Assembly (NCBI GenBank): GCA_963789015.1
Contig: CAWBIU010000001.1
Coordinates: 868,001-932,000, forward strand
Source: JAOPZW01 sp963789015
GTDB lineage: Bacteria > Actinomycetota > Thermoleophilia > Solirubrobacterales > Solirubrobacteraceae
Reading direction: 5' to 3'
Length of the DNA stretch: 64,000 nt
The notes below the pieces were generated by a model. That model ran no database searches and was not told where the DNA came from. It saw only the letters and a program-made list of their open reading frames with translations. The translations under genes and the position numbers were made by a program. Shown here in pieces: positions 34,099-42,424 of the stretch; positions within the stretch are counted from its first letter, which is position 1; the number at the start of each line of letters is the position of its first letter.

Positions 34099-34722
34099 TC
34101 AAGCGGCGTCGGCGCCGTCGCCGGACGCGGGGCACTCGAGCGACGCCCCGAGCCAAGAGCCGGCGGCGCGAAGCCAAAGGTCCAGGATGCGCTCACGCGA
34201 GACCTCTGGGTCCTCGAGCGTCACCTGGACGCAGAGCCCGTCGAGAAGCGCGGCGAGACCGAGTGCAAGGTCGTCCGGATTCCCGGGAGCGAACTCGCCG
34301 CGCTGTTGCCCGCGGCGGATGGTGTCCCCGATGAGTCCCCGCCACCGCCGGTCGAGGGCGCGGCGTGTACCTCCGGTGCCAGGGTCCCGAAGCGCGCGGA
34401 CCCACAGCTCCATCCAGAGCCGGTAGTCGTACCGCGTCACGAACGTGTCCACCAGCAGGCGCAGCTGCTCTCCGGCGCCGTCCAACTCGGTCAGGCGGGC
34501 GCTGAGCTCGCCGTAGAACATCTCGTCCTGGAGCCCCAGGGCGTCCGACAGTAGGGCGTCCTTGTCGCTGAACCAATAGAGGACCGCTGGCTTGCTCGTC
34601 CCCGCCCGTGCGGCGATGTCCTCCACGCGGGTGGCGGCGAGGCCGCGCTCGGCGATCAGCTCGGCCGCAGCCGCGCGGATCTGGGCCTTGCGCACCCGGT
34701 CGAGCTTCGGACGGGGACTCAT
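34099..34722 (-). CDS. TetR-family transcriptional regulator of the island
   Basis: This 207-residue TetR protein has an N-terminal helix-turn-helix (KAQIRAAAAELIAERGLAATRVEDIAARAGTSKPAVLYWFSDKDALLSDAL) and a helical ligand domain with a BetI-like C-terminal region (LGLAALLDGLCVQVTLEDPEVSRERI). ATG at 34722 is preferred over 34758. It is divergent from the catabolic operon. A palindrome with a promoter lies between them, so it probably represses the operon until a substrate binds. Confidence 0.87.
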   Translation of the reverse strand: MSPRPKLDRVRKAQIRAAAAELIAERGLAATRVEDIAARAGTSKPAVLYWFSDKDALLSDALGLQDEMFYGELSARLTELDGAGEQLRLLVDTFVTRYDYRLWMELWVRALRDPGTGGTRRALDRRWRGLIGDTIRRGQQRGEFAPGNPDDLALGLAALLDGLCVQVTLEDPEVSRERILDLWLRAAGSWLGASLECPASGDGADAA

Positions 34723-34887
34723 AGGACGGTAGCCAGCCGGTGCATGGTTCTTGATCATATCCCTGACCCGACGATCAGAAAATGGAGCTGGCCGCGAGGT
34801 CGCGCGGGGCGCGTCCCTCGTGGATGGACCCGCGGATTCCTATCCAAGAGCTGAGCGACGTGACCGTTCGGCGGTCTGTCGGGGGGC

Positions 34888-34945
34888 TTGACACCGGCCA
34901 GCCGCCCGGACTAAGGTCGCGGCTGAAGCCTGACCTGTCGGTCAG
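34888..34945 (+). promoter_or_regulatory. Promoter and TetR operator of the island operon
   Basis: TTGACA at 34888-34893 and TAAGGT at 34912-34917 (18-bp spacing) form a sigma-70-like promoter reading toward the operon. Just downstream is a perfect palindrome, CTGACC-TGTC-GGTCAG (34930-34945), of the type bound by TetR proteins and placed to block transcription start. Confidence 0.7.
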
Positions 34946-35043
34946 TTTACTCCTGGGGTCACCGGGAGACAGAGCAATGAGGAGCGAGACTCGATGGCGG
35001 AGTCGTTGGTCACAGCCTTGATGAATGGCGAGCGGAACCGCCG

Positions 35044-35994
35044 ATGAGCCTGCGGCTCTATTTCGCCACGGACGTCCACGGGTCCGAGACCTGCTGGCGA
35101 AAGTTCCTTGCGAGCGCCGCCTTCTACGAGGCGAGCCTTCTCGTGCTCGGTGGCGATGTCACGGGCAAGGCGCTCGTCCCGATCATGGACCTCGGCGCCG
35201 ACCGCTACGAGGTCCTCCTGCAGGACCAGCGGCACGAGTTCGAAGGCGCGTCCGAGCTCGACCGCTTCCGCGGGATGATCCGCTCGCGGGGCCTCTATCC
35301 AATCGTGGTCACGCACGACGAGCTTGCCGAGCTGCAGGGCCAGCCAGCGCGTCTGGACGCCCTCTTTCGCGAGCAGGTGATCCAGACGGTCGAGCAGTGG
35401 GTCGCCCTCGCCGACGAACGCCTGCCGAAGAGCGGGGCACGCTGCTTCATGTGCCCCGGCAATGACGACGACTTCGCGATCGACGAGGTTCTCGCCGGCT
35501 CCAGTCACATCGAGCTGGCCGAGGGCCGGGTCATCGACGTGGGCGGCGGCTACGAGCTGCTGTCGACGGGCTGGGCGAACGTGACGCCCTGGAAGACGCA
35601 CCGCGAGGAGAGCGAGGAAGACCTCGCCGCTCGTATCGGCGCGATGGTTCGCGCCGCGAGTGCTCCGCCGGAGCGCCTCATCTTCAATTTCCACTGCCCG
35701 CCCCACGGGACCTCACTCGACGAAGCGCCGAAGATCACCGACGACCTGAAGATCGTCGACGGCGGACGCGTCATCGCCCACGTCGGCTCCACCGCCGTCC
35801 GAGACGCGATCCGCGACGCCGAGCCGGCGCTCGGGCTGCACGGCCACATCCACGAGGCGCGGGCATCGGCCCGGCTGGGGCGAACCCTGGCGGTCAATCC
35901 CGGCAGCTCGTACGAGCAGGGCGTGCTGCAGGGGGTCGTGGTGGATCTGGACGGCAAGAGGTCGCTCAAGCGACACGCGTTGACGACGGGATGA
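35044..35994 (+). CDS. Metallophosphoesterase family protein
   Basis: This 316-residue calcineurin-like phosphoesterase has DVHG, LVLGGDVTG, CPGNDDD, FNFHCPPHG and LHGHIHEA. Together these supply the usual Asp/His/Asn ligands of a dinuclear metal centre. It is the first gene of the island operon, 60 bp before the permease. It could hydrolyse a phosphate monoester or diester related to the imported substrate (for example a phospho-choline-type compound); that link is inference. Confidence 0.85.
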   Translation: MSLRLYFATDVHGSETCWRKFLASAAFYEASLLVLGGDVTGKALVPIMDLGADRYEVLLQDQRHEFEGASELDRFRGMIRSRGLYPIVVTHDELAELQGQPARLDALFREQVIQTVEQWVALADERLPKSGARCFMCPGNDDDFAIDEVLAGSSHIELAEGRVIDVGGGYELLSTGWANVTPWKTHREESEEDLAARIGAMVRAASAPPERLIFNFHCPPHGTSLDEAPKITDDLKIVDGGRVIAHVGSTAVRDAIRDAEPALGLHGHIHEARASARLGRTLAVNPGSSYEQGVLQGVVVDLDGKRSLKRHALTTG

Positions 35995-36056
35995 CGGACA
36001 TGGCTGACCGGCGACTGGGCCGCAGGCGCGGCGCCGGACGATAGATCGGAGCGGAC

Positions 36057-37688
36057 ATGGCGACGGTGACGAAAGACCAGCCGGCGGGCGACCTCCAGGG
36101 CCACCTCTTCGTACGCCAGGCCAGCGGCCTGGTCCGCGGCTGGTCCAGCCGCGACGGATTCATCTATTCGTTGATCGCGATCAACCCGATCATCCTCGGG
36201 CTGTACATCTTCTCCTTGGCACCAGCGGTGCCGCAGGGCGGCCTCCTGTGGGCGGTGATCATCGCGAACCTCTTCATCGCGTTCGAGGTGGTCGTCTACT
36301 CCGCGCTCGTGACGGTCATTCCTCGCGCCGGCGGCGACTACGTGTGGCAGAGCCGCATCCTGCACGGGTCGATCGGCTTCGTGCTGGCGGTCACGGGCTG
36401 GTGGTTCATCATGTGGCACTGGACGCCGATCTACGCGGGCGTCATGGTGCGGGAGGTCCTCGAGCCCATCCTGACGCTCGTGGGCGCGACCGGCGTCGCG
36501 ACCTGGTTCACGGGGAAGACCGGGACGTTCGTCTCCTGTCTCATGGTCATCGGCTTCTGCGCGCTGTTCATCAGCATCGGCATGCGCAGCTACGCCAAGT
36601 TGCAGCGAATCTGCCTGTGGATCGGCCTCGCCGCGCTGCTCGTCGTCTTCGCGTTGCTGGCCACGCACGACAGGTCCTCGTTCGAGGCGGCGTTCAACCG
36701 CGAGGCGACCGATCTCTACGGGGCCGCTCCCAACGCCTACGATCGCACCCTGGGGGCGGCCGGCTATGACCCGCCCGGACTCTGGGACTTCTCGTTCGGC
36801 CCGACGTTCCTGCTCATCCCCATGGTCGTCTTCTGGAGCCTGTGGGCGAACTGGGGCGCGACGCTCTATGGCGAGGTTCGCGGTGCGACGGACTTCAAGC
36901 GCAACCTTCGCGCCATGGGCGGCGGGCTCGCCGGCGCGACGATCCTCACCCTGATCCTCTTCGTGCTCATCGACAAGACGATGGGCTGGGATTTCTACAA
37001 CGCCGCCAACGCCGCGTACTGGGGATACGGCGTGGACGAAGCGCCACTCTCGGCGTGGCCGTATCCGGCGATGATGGCCGGTTGGCTGATCGACAGCGGG
37101 TTCGTTCAGTTCCTCCTGCTCGCCGGCATGTCGGCGTGGTTCATCGGCTATGTCGGAAACCTGTTCCTGTCATCGAGCCGGGTTGTGTTCGCGGCCGCGT
37201 TCGACCGCGTGCTTCCGGCGTGGGGCGCGAAGGTGTCCGAGCGATTCCACGCCCCGACCGGCGCCCTGGTCCTGACCTGCGTGCCCGCGATCGGGGTTGC
37301 GGCGCTGTACGCGTACTGGGGCGACTTCGCGACCTACACCCTCGACGCCACGCTCGTCGTCGCCGTCATGTACCTGGGCACGACGATCGCCGCCGGCCTG
37401 CTTCCGTGGCGCGCGAAGCGCCTGTATGAGGCCTCGCCCCTCGCGCGCTGGAAGGTCGGCCCGGTGCCGATGGTCACCCTCGCCGCAGCCGTCTTCTCCG
37501 GGTTCCTCATCTTCAACCTGATCCTCTGGTTCAAGGACGACGTGTACGGCGTGAACAACACGAAGTCGTTGATCTACCTCGCCGTCCTCTATGGCCTGGC
37601 GATCGCCATCTATGTCATCTCGCGGCTGGTGCACCGCAACCGTGGCGTATCGCTGTCCAAGGTCCAGAGCGAGATTCCCGTCGAGTGA
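36057..37688 (+). CDS. APC-superfamily amino acid/amine permease
   Basis: This 543-residue transporter has about 12 membrane helices and APC-like features: the early segment FEVVVYSALVTVIPRAGGDYVWQSR, a GWWFIMWHW helix, and late LIYLAVLYGLAIAIYVISRLV. It is long in the loops around 200-260. As the only transporter in the operon, it probably imports the substrate of the oxygenase. The specific substrate is unknown. Confidence 0.83.
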   Translation: MATVTKDQPAGDLQGHLFVRQASGLVRGWSSRDGFIYSLIAINPIILGLYIFSLAPAVPQGGLLWAVIIANLFIAFEVVVYSALVTVIPRAGGDYVWQSRILHGSIGFVLAVTGWWFIMWHWTPIYAGVMVREVLEPILTLVGATGVATWFTGKTGTFVSCLMVIGFCALFISIGMRSYAKLQRICLWIGLAALLVVFALLATHDRSSFEAAFNREATDLYGAAPNAYDRTLGAAGYDPPGLWDFSFGPTFLLIPMVVFWSLWANWGATLYGEVRGATDFKRNLRAMGGGLAGATILTLILFVLIDKTMGWDFYNAANAAYWGYGVDEAPLSAWPYPAMMAGWLIDSGFVQFLLLAGMSAWFIGYVGNLFLSSSRVVFAAAFDRVLPAWGAKVSERFHAPTGALVLTCVPAIGVAALYAYWGDFATYTLDATLVVAVMYLGTTIAAGLLPWRAKRLYEASPLARWKVGPVPMVTLAAAVFSGFLIFNLILWFKDDVYGVNNTKSLIYLAVLYGLAIAIYVISRLVHRNRGVSLSKVQSEIPVE

Positions 37689-37719
37689 ACGACTGTCAGG
37701 AAATGCACAAGGAGAGATC

Positions 37720-38850
37720 GTGACGATTGACGATATGACCGATGAGATCGAGACCGCGCTGCGCGAGAACACGACGCTGCCGCCCCACTGGTACACCGAC
37801 CAGGACATCCTGACGCTCGAGAAGGATGCGGTCTTCGGACGCAGCTGGCAGTTCGCGTGCCATATCGACAAGCTGGCCGACCCGGGCGACCAGTTTCCCG
37901 TGCGGTGCGGCGACATCCCGATCGTCGTCGTTCGCGACAAGGCGCGTGAGCTCCGTGCGTACGTCAACGTCTGCCGCCATCGAGGGCACGAGGTGGTCCT
38001 CGAGCCGTGCAACCGGGGCACGATGCAGTGCCGCTACCACGGATGGACCTTCGGGCTCGACGGTGCGCTGCGCGCCGCTCCGCGCGAGCGCCGCGAGGAC
38101 GAGTTCGATCGCAGCGCGTTCCCGCTGTTCCCTGCCGCCGTCGAGACGTGGGGCCCGCTCGTGTTCGTCAACCCCGACCCGTCGGCGCCGTCGCTGCACT
38201 CGACGCTCGGGACGCTGGAGCAGGTCGCGCTCGAGAACCGCCTCGACCTATCGGGCATGGTGATGCGCGACGACCGCCGGTACAACGTTCGCGGCAACTG
38301 GAAGATCGCGCTCGACAACATGCTCGAGTGTTACCACTGCCCGACGGGGCATCCGGGCTTCAACGAGTACTACGACGTCGATCCGGCGACCTACATCATC
38401 CAGTTGCACGGGTCGTGCTCCTACCAGCGCGGCAACCTGCGCGAGAAGCCGGAGGCACAGGCGCACAAGACGGACTGGGGCGACTTCGAGCTCTACTTCG
38501 TCTGGCCGAACACGATCATCATCCCGGGCCCGGTGCAGTGCATCGTCATGCCGATGATCCCGGTCGCGCCGGACCGGACGATCCTCGCCCCGCAGACGTA
38601 CTTCAAGCGAGACGTCCCGCAGGACGCACTCCAGGGCTACATCGACTACTACGACGAGATCTGGTCCGAGGACGTCGAGCTCATCGAGTCCGTCCAGCGC
38701 GGCCAGGCCTCGCACAGGCTGCCGTGGGGGCCGATCTTCCGCGACAGCGAGAAACTCCTCCAGCACGTGCAGGGGCTCCTGCTCGAGAGCCTGCGCCAGG
38801 GCCCGTTCGACGCTCGGGCAGCGGCGATGGCCGGCGTGGGCGCGAGGTAA
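37720..38850 (+). CDS. Rieske non-heme iron oxygenase, alpha subunit (carnitine/betaine-like)
   Basis: This 376-residue oxygenase has a Rieske 2Fe-2S site CRHRGH...CRYHGW (CxH and CxxH). Its catalytic iron site reads DNMLECYHCPTGH, giving ExxHxxxxH. The residue bridging cluster and iron is Glu (about residue 203), not the usual Asp. Glu there is known from carnitine monooxygenase CntA and its relatives acting on quaternary amines. The GTG at 37720 has GGAG 6 nt upstream. Electrons probably come from the FprA-like reductase downstream; no ferredoxin gene is on the island. Reaction class is firm; the substrate is inferred. Confidence 0.87.
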   Translation: MTIDDMTDEIETALRENTTLPPHWYTDQDILTLEKDAVFGRSWQFACHIDKLADPGDQFPVRCGDIPIVVVRDKARELRAYVNVCRHRGHEVVLEPCNRGTMQCRYHGWTFGLDGALRAAPRERREDEFDRSAFPLFPAAVETWGPLVFVNPDPSAPSLHSTLGTLEQVALENRLDLSGMVMRDDRRYNVRGNWKIALDNMLECYHCPTGHPGFNEYYDVDPATYIIQLHGSCSYQRGNLREKPEAQAHKTDWGDFELYFVWPNTIIIPGPVQCIVMPMIPVAPDRTILAPQTYFKRDVPQDALQGYIDYYDEIWSEDVELIESVQRGQASHRLPWGPIFRDSEKLLQHVQGLLLESLRQGPFDARAAAMAGVGAR

Positions 38851-39966
38851 GTGCTCGTGGCGACCCGCGCCGGCACCGCGGCGCCTTCGCGCGCCGCGGA
38901 CAGGACCGCGCCACGCCGGTTGCACGATGACTGCCTCGTCATCGACGGGCTGCAGATCGCGCGCTGGGAGCCGTCCGTGTTCAGGGACATGTGGGCAGCG
39001 GGACTCACCGCCGCCACGTGCACGTGCTCGGTGTGGGAGGGCTTCCGGGGCACGATGACGAACATCGCGGCCTTCCAGCGGTGGTTCCTCACGCTCGAGG
39101 GCGTCATCCGGCCGGTCCGCACGGTCGAGGACATTCACGCCGCCAAGGCCGAGGGCCGTGTCGGGATCGTCCTCGGCTTCCAGAACCTCCACAGCATCGA
39201 GGACCGCCTCGAGTACCTCGCGCTGTTCAAGGCGCTCGGGGTCGGAGTGGCCCAGCTGACGTACAACACCCAGAACCTCCTGGGGGCCGGCTGCTACGAG
39301 TCGCACGACGGTGGCCTGACCGACTTCGGGCGCGACGCCGTGGCCGAGATGAACCGGGTCGGCATCGTCGTCGACCTCTCCCACGTTGGTGCCACGACCG
39401 CTCGTGCGGCGACCGAGGCGTCCACCCGCCCCGTCGTCTACTCACACACCGCGCCCGCCGCGCTCCATGCCCACCCGCGCAACAAGAGTGACGAGGACAT
39501 GCGGCGCGTCGCCGAGGGCGGTGGCCTGGTCGGCGTCACGCTCTTTCCGGCGTTCCTGCGCGCGGGCAACCGCGCGACCGTCGCCGACTACGTCGAGGCG
39601 GTCGAGCACGTCGTGAACGTGGTCGGCGAGGACAACGCCGCGATCGGGACCGACTTCATCGACGGCCATGACACGGGCTACCTGTCGTGGCTCAACCACG
39701 ACAAGGGTGACGGCCGGCCGATCGGCGACCCCGGCCTCGTGGATGCCCTTATCAACGTCCGCATGCCGCGCGGGATCGAGCGGATCGGCGCCTGGCCGAA
39801 CATCACGGCCGCGATGGTCGAGCGCGGATGGCGCGAAGAGCGCATCCGCAAGGTGCTGGGCGACAACTGGCTGAGGCTCTTTGCAGACGTGTGGCCATCG
39901 GCGCCCCAGCGCCCTCATGGCCGGTCCACCCCGGAACCGGAAGGCAGAACGAGCAACGATGGCTGA
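38851..39966 (+). CDS. M19 'membrane dipeptidase'-like protein lacking HxD ligands
   Basis: This 371-residue TIM-barrel protein of the renal dipeptidase family has the zinc His residues in VDLSHVG and YSHTAPAALHAHPRNKSDEDMRRV. The IGTDFIDGHDTGYLSWLNHDKG segment is also present. However, the N-terminal HxD motif is VIDGLQIARW and the bridging Glu is Gln (LGFQNLHS). From memory, the same changes occur in the dipeptidase-like gene of Pseudomonas dimethylglycine/glycine-betaine clusters. It is therefore probably a different hydrolase or lyase, not a peptidase. It starts with GTG directly after the oxygenase stop. Confidence 0.83.
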   Translation: MLVATRAGTAAPSRAADRTAPRRLHDDCLVIDGLQIARWEPSVFRDMWAAGLTAATCTCSVWEGFRGTMTNIAAFQRWFLTLEGVIRPVRTVEDIHAAKAEGRVGIVLGFQNLHSIEDRLEYLALFKALGVGVAQLTYNTQNLLGAGCYESHDGGLTDFGRDAVAEMNRVGIVVDLSHVGATTARAATEASTRPVVYSHTAPAALHAHPRNKSDEDMRRVAEGGGLVGVTLFPAFLRAGNRATVADYVEAVEHVVNVVGEDNAAIGTDFIDGHDTGYLSWLNHDKGDGRPIGDPGLVDALINVRMPRGIERIGAWPNITAAMVERGWREERIRKVLGDNWLRLFADVWPSAPQRPHGRSTPEPEGRTSNDG

Positions 39967-40402
39967 GCAGGTGCGTAGCGATGGGCCCGCCGGCGATGCT
40001 CGGGCACGGGTGCCCGAGCCGACCGTCGTGGCGCTGGCGTCCGTCCCGGTGACCCCCGCGGACTCGTGGCCAGAGCGCCTGGACGTGGCGAACATGATCA
40101 CCCGCGGCCGGCACGGCTCGGAGGTGCTGCTCGGGGCGGCGTGGATGGAGCCGGGGCAGGTCTGCAATCCGTGGTCGTTCGAGGAGGACGACCCGGGCAT
40201 CGAGGGCATGACGCATTACGGCCCGACGCACGAAACGTACTTCGTCATCAACGGGCGGCTGAGCCTCACCTGGAACGGCGGCCGGATCGAGGCGGGCAAG
40301 GACGACGCCGTCTACCTCGCGCCGGGCTACCGGTACGAGCTGACCTGCATCGGCGACGAGCGCGCGTACTTCCTGTGGTCGATGACGCCCCCGCCCGCGT
40401 GA
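39959..40402 (+). CDS. Cupin-domain protein
   Basis: A 147-residue single cupin: MTHYGPTHETYFVINGRLSLTWNGGRIEAGKDDAVYLAPGYRYELTCIGDERAYFLWSM. HxxxE metal-ligand positions are present (HETYFV). The ATG overlaps the end of the preceding gene by 8 nt. In this operon it could be an isomerase, dioxygenase or ligand-binding accessory protein; it lacks a DNA-binding domain. Confidence 0.78.
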   Translation: MAEQVRSDGPAGDARARVPEPTVVALASVPVTPADSWPERLDVANMITRGRHGSEVLLGAAWMEPGQVCNPWSFEEDDPGIEGMTHYGPTHETYFVINGRLSLTWNGGRIEAGKDDAVYLAPGYRYELTCIGDERAYFLWSMTPPPA

Positions 40403-40445
40403 GCCGTCCGGACGACTCCGGAACCACCGACCTCATGGAGACGAC

Positions 40446-40865
40446 GTGACCCAGCTGAGCCTCTCCGACGCGCGGCGCGCGATCGACGCCGCCCTCGAGC
40501 GCGCGCGCGCGATCGATGTCGCCGTCAGCGTCGCGGTCGTCGACGCCGGCCGCGAGCCGCTCGCGTTCGCCCGGATGGACGGCGCGCTGCTCGTGAGCAT
40601 CGAGACGGCCCTTGGCAAGGCCTACACCGCGCGCTCGCTGAACCGCGCGACGGGCGACATCTCGCCCGACACGCTGCCGGGCCATCCCCTCTACGGGTTG
40701 GAGGTGGCCGGCAGCCAGCCGTTCGTGACCTTCGGCGGCGGCGATGTGCTGCGTATCGGCGGCGCGGTCGTCGGCGCTGTGGGCGTCGCCGGCGGGACGA
40801 TCGAGCAGGACGAGGACATTCTCGCCGCGGCGCTCGAAGCGATCTCCGACGTGGCGGCGGCGTAA
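40446..40865 (+). CDS. HbpS/GlcG-like heme-binding family protein
   Basis: A 139-residue protein of the PF03928 (GlcG/HbpS/PduO C-terminal) family: SLSDARRAIDAALERARAIDVAVSVAVVDAGREPLAFARMDGALLVSIETALGKAYTARSL, with GVAGGTIEQDEDILAAAL at the end. Members bind heme or cobalamin or accompany catabolic operons without a fixed role. It starts with GTG, 43 nt after the cupin. Confidence 0.82.
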   Translation: MTQLSLSDARRAIDAALERARAIDVAVSVAVVDAGREPLAFARMDGALLVSIETALGKAYTARSLNRATGDISPDTLPGHPLYGLEVAGSQPFVTFGGGDVLRIGGAVVGAVGVAGGTIEQDEDILAAALEAISDVAAA

Positions 40866-40868
40866 CCC

Positions 40869-41630
40869 ATGTCCGGCCGGATGGAGGGTCGTTCCGTCGT
40901 CGTCACCGGCGCCGCGGCCGGCATCGGTCGCGCCGCGTCGTTGGGCTTCGCGCGAGCGGGCGCTCACGTCACGGTCGTCGACCGCAATTCGGCCGGTGGC
41001 GAGGGCACCGTCGAGGAGATCGTCGCCGCCGGTGGTGACGCGAGGTTCGCAGAGGCCGACGTCTCCTCGGCCGGGGATGTCCGCGCGATGCTCGACGAGG
41101 CCGCCGCCGTTCGCGGAGGCATCGACGTCATCGTCAACAACGCGGGCATCCAGTTCGCCGGCGACGTCGTCGACTGTGCGGAGGAGGAATGGGACGCGCT
41201 CATGGCGGTCAACGCGAAGTCCTGCTTCCTCACGGCCAAGTACGGAGTTGCCCATCTGCAGGCCCGCGGCGGCGGGGCGATCGTCAACAACGCATCGCTC
41301 GCCGGCGTGAAGGGAGCTCCCGGCCTGGGCGCATACTCCGCGTCCAAAGGCGCGATCGTCGCGTTCTCCAAGGCGCTTGCCGCCGAGGTGGCCTCCGTCG
41401 GGATCCGCGTGAACACCATCTGCCCCGGGTGGACGGACACCGCGTTCAACGCGCCGTCGATCGCGCACATGGGCGGCCAGGCGGGGCTCGAGGCCTTCGT
41501 CCGTGCGACCGTGCCGCTCGGCCGGCTCGGTGCGCCCGAGGAAATCGCCGCCGCGATGGTCTTCCTCGCGTCCGACGACGCCTCGTATATGACGGGGCAG
41601 GTGATCGTGGTCGACGGCGGGATCAACTGA
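40869..41630 (+). CDS. Short-chain dehydrogenase/reductase
   Basis: A classical 253-residue SDR: cofactor motif VVTGAAAGIGRAAS, NNAG, catalytic Ser and YxxxK (GAYSASKGAIV), and the VFLASDDASYMTGQVIVVDGGIN end. The acidic residue after the second strand (VVDRNS) favours NAD. Four bp after the HbpS-like gene, it would oxidise an alcohol intermediate of the pathway. Confidence 0.9.
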   Translation: MSGRMEGRSVVVTGAAAGIGRAASLGFARAGAHVTVVDRNSAGGEGTVEEIVAAGGDARFAEADVSSAGDVRAMLDEAAAVRGGIDVIVNNAGIQFAGDVVDCAEEEWDALMAVNAKSCFLTAKYGVAHLQARGGGAIVNNASLAGVKGAPGLGAYSASKGAIVAFSKALAAEVASVGIRVNTICPGWTDTAFNAPSIAHMGGQAGLEAFVRATVPLGRLGAPEEIAAAMVFLASDDASYMTGQVIVVDGGIN

Positions 41631-41631
41631 C

Positions 41632-42424
41632 ATGCCTCGCCCGGCGACTTCTCCACCGCCCGGATCACCCGCACGGCTCGGGCTGGCCGCTGGCCGACCC
41701 GCTCGCCGAGGCGCAGCGCGTCGCGGAGGCGGTGCGCGTCCAGGGTCTGGCTCTCCGATTCGCCGGCGGCGTCGGCGTCGCGCTCGCGTGCCCGAGCGCC
41801 CGCCGCGCGCCGCTGGCTCGCACGTACGGCGATCTCGACCTGGCGGGACGCAGCCGCGACCACCGGCACATCGTCGAGCTGTTCACCTCGCTCGACTACG
41901 CCGAGGACCGGGAGTTCAACGCCCTCAACTCGAGCCGCCGCCTGCTCCTGCACGACGAGCGCAACGGCCGCGACGTCGATGTCTTTCTCGACGAGGCGGA
42001 GCTGTGCCACAAGATCGACCTGCGCGACCGCGTGGCGGGGCCGGGCGCGGCGCTCGCGCCGGCCGACCTGCTCCTGCTCAAGCTGCAGGTCTACGAGACG
42101 ACGCACAAGGATCTCACCGACATACTGGCCATCCTCGTCGACCATCCGCTGCAGCCTGGCGGCGAGCACGGGGTGGACGTCACCTACCTCGCCGGGCTTG
42201 CGGCCCGCGACTGGGGGTTGTGGCGGACGACCACGATGGTCGCGCGGCGGGCCGCGGCGTTCGCCGCCGAGTTGGAGGGCTTCGAGCACGCGCAGGTCGT
42301 CAGGGAGCGCGTCGGCGAGTTCATCGACGCGCTCGACGCGGCCCCCAAGTCGCATGCGTGGCGGTTCCGGCACCGGCTGGGCGACAAGGTCCGGTGGTAC
42401 GAGATCCCCGAGGAGAAGGGTTGA
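41632..42424 (+). CDS. Nucleotidyltransferase-fold protein (AbiEii-like), frameshifted near start
   Basis: The nucleotidyltransferase motifs are FAGGVGVALACPSARRAPLARTYGDLDLAGRS, RDVDVFLDEAELCHKIDLRDRV and the family C-terminus (LLLLKLQVYETTHKDLTDILAILVDHPL). This is a common actinobacterial minimal-NTase family related to the AbiEii superfamily. The good frame has no ATG/GTG before its conserved N-terminus. Starting at ATG 41632 and removing one G from CCGCCCGGATC (41656-41666) joins MPRPATSPPP to the real frame. This is the same context as the first transketolase shift. It sits inside a catabolic operon without an obvious metabolic role and overlaps FprA by TTGA. Confidence 0.7.

Noticed and set aside
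41632..42424. Abortive-infection (AbiE) defence system
   Set aside because: Only a nucleotidyltransferase-like protein is present, with no AbiEi antitoxin; context is metabolic.
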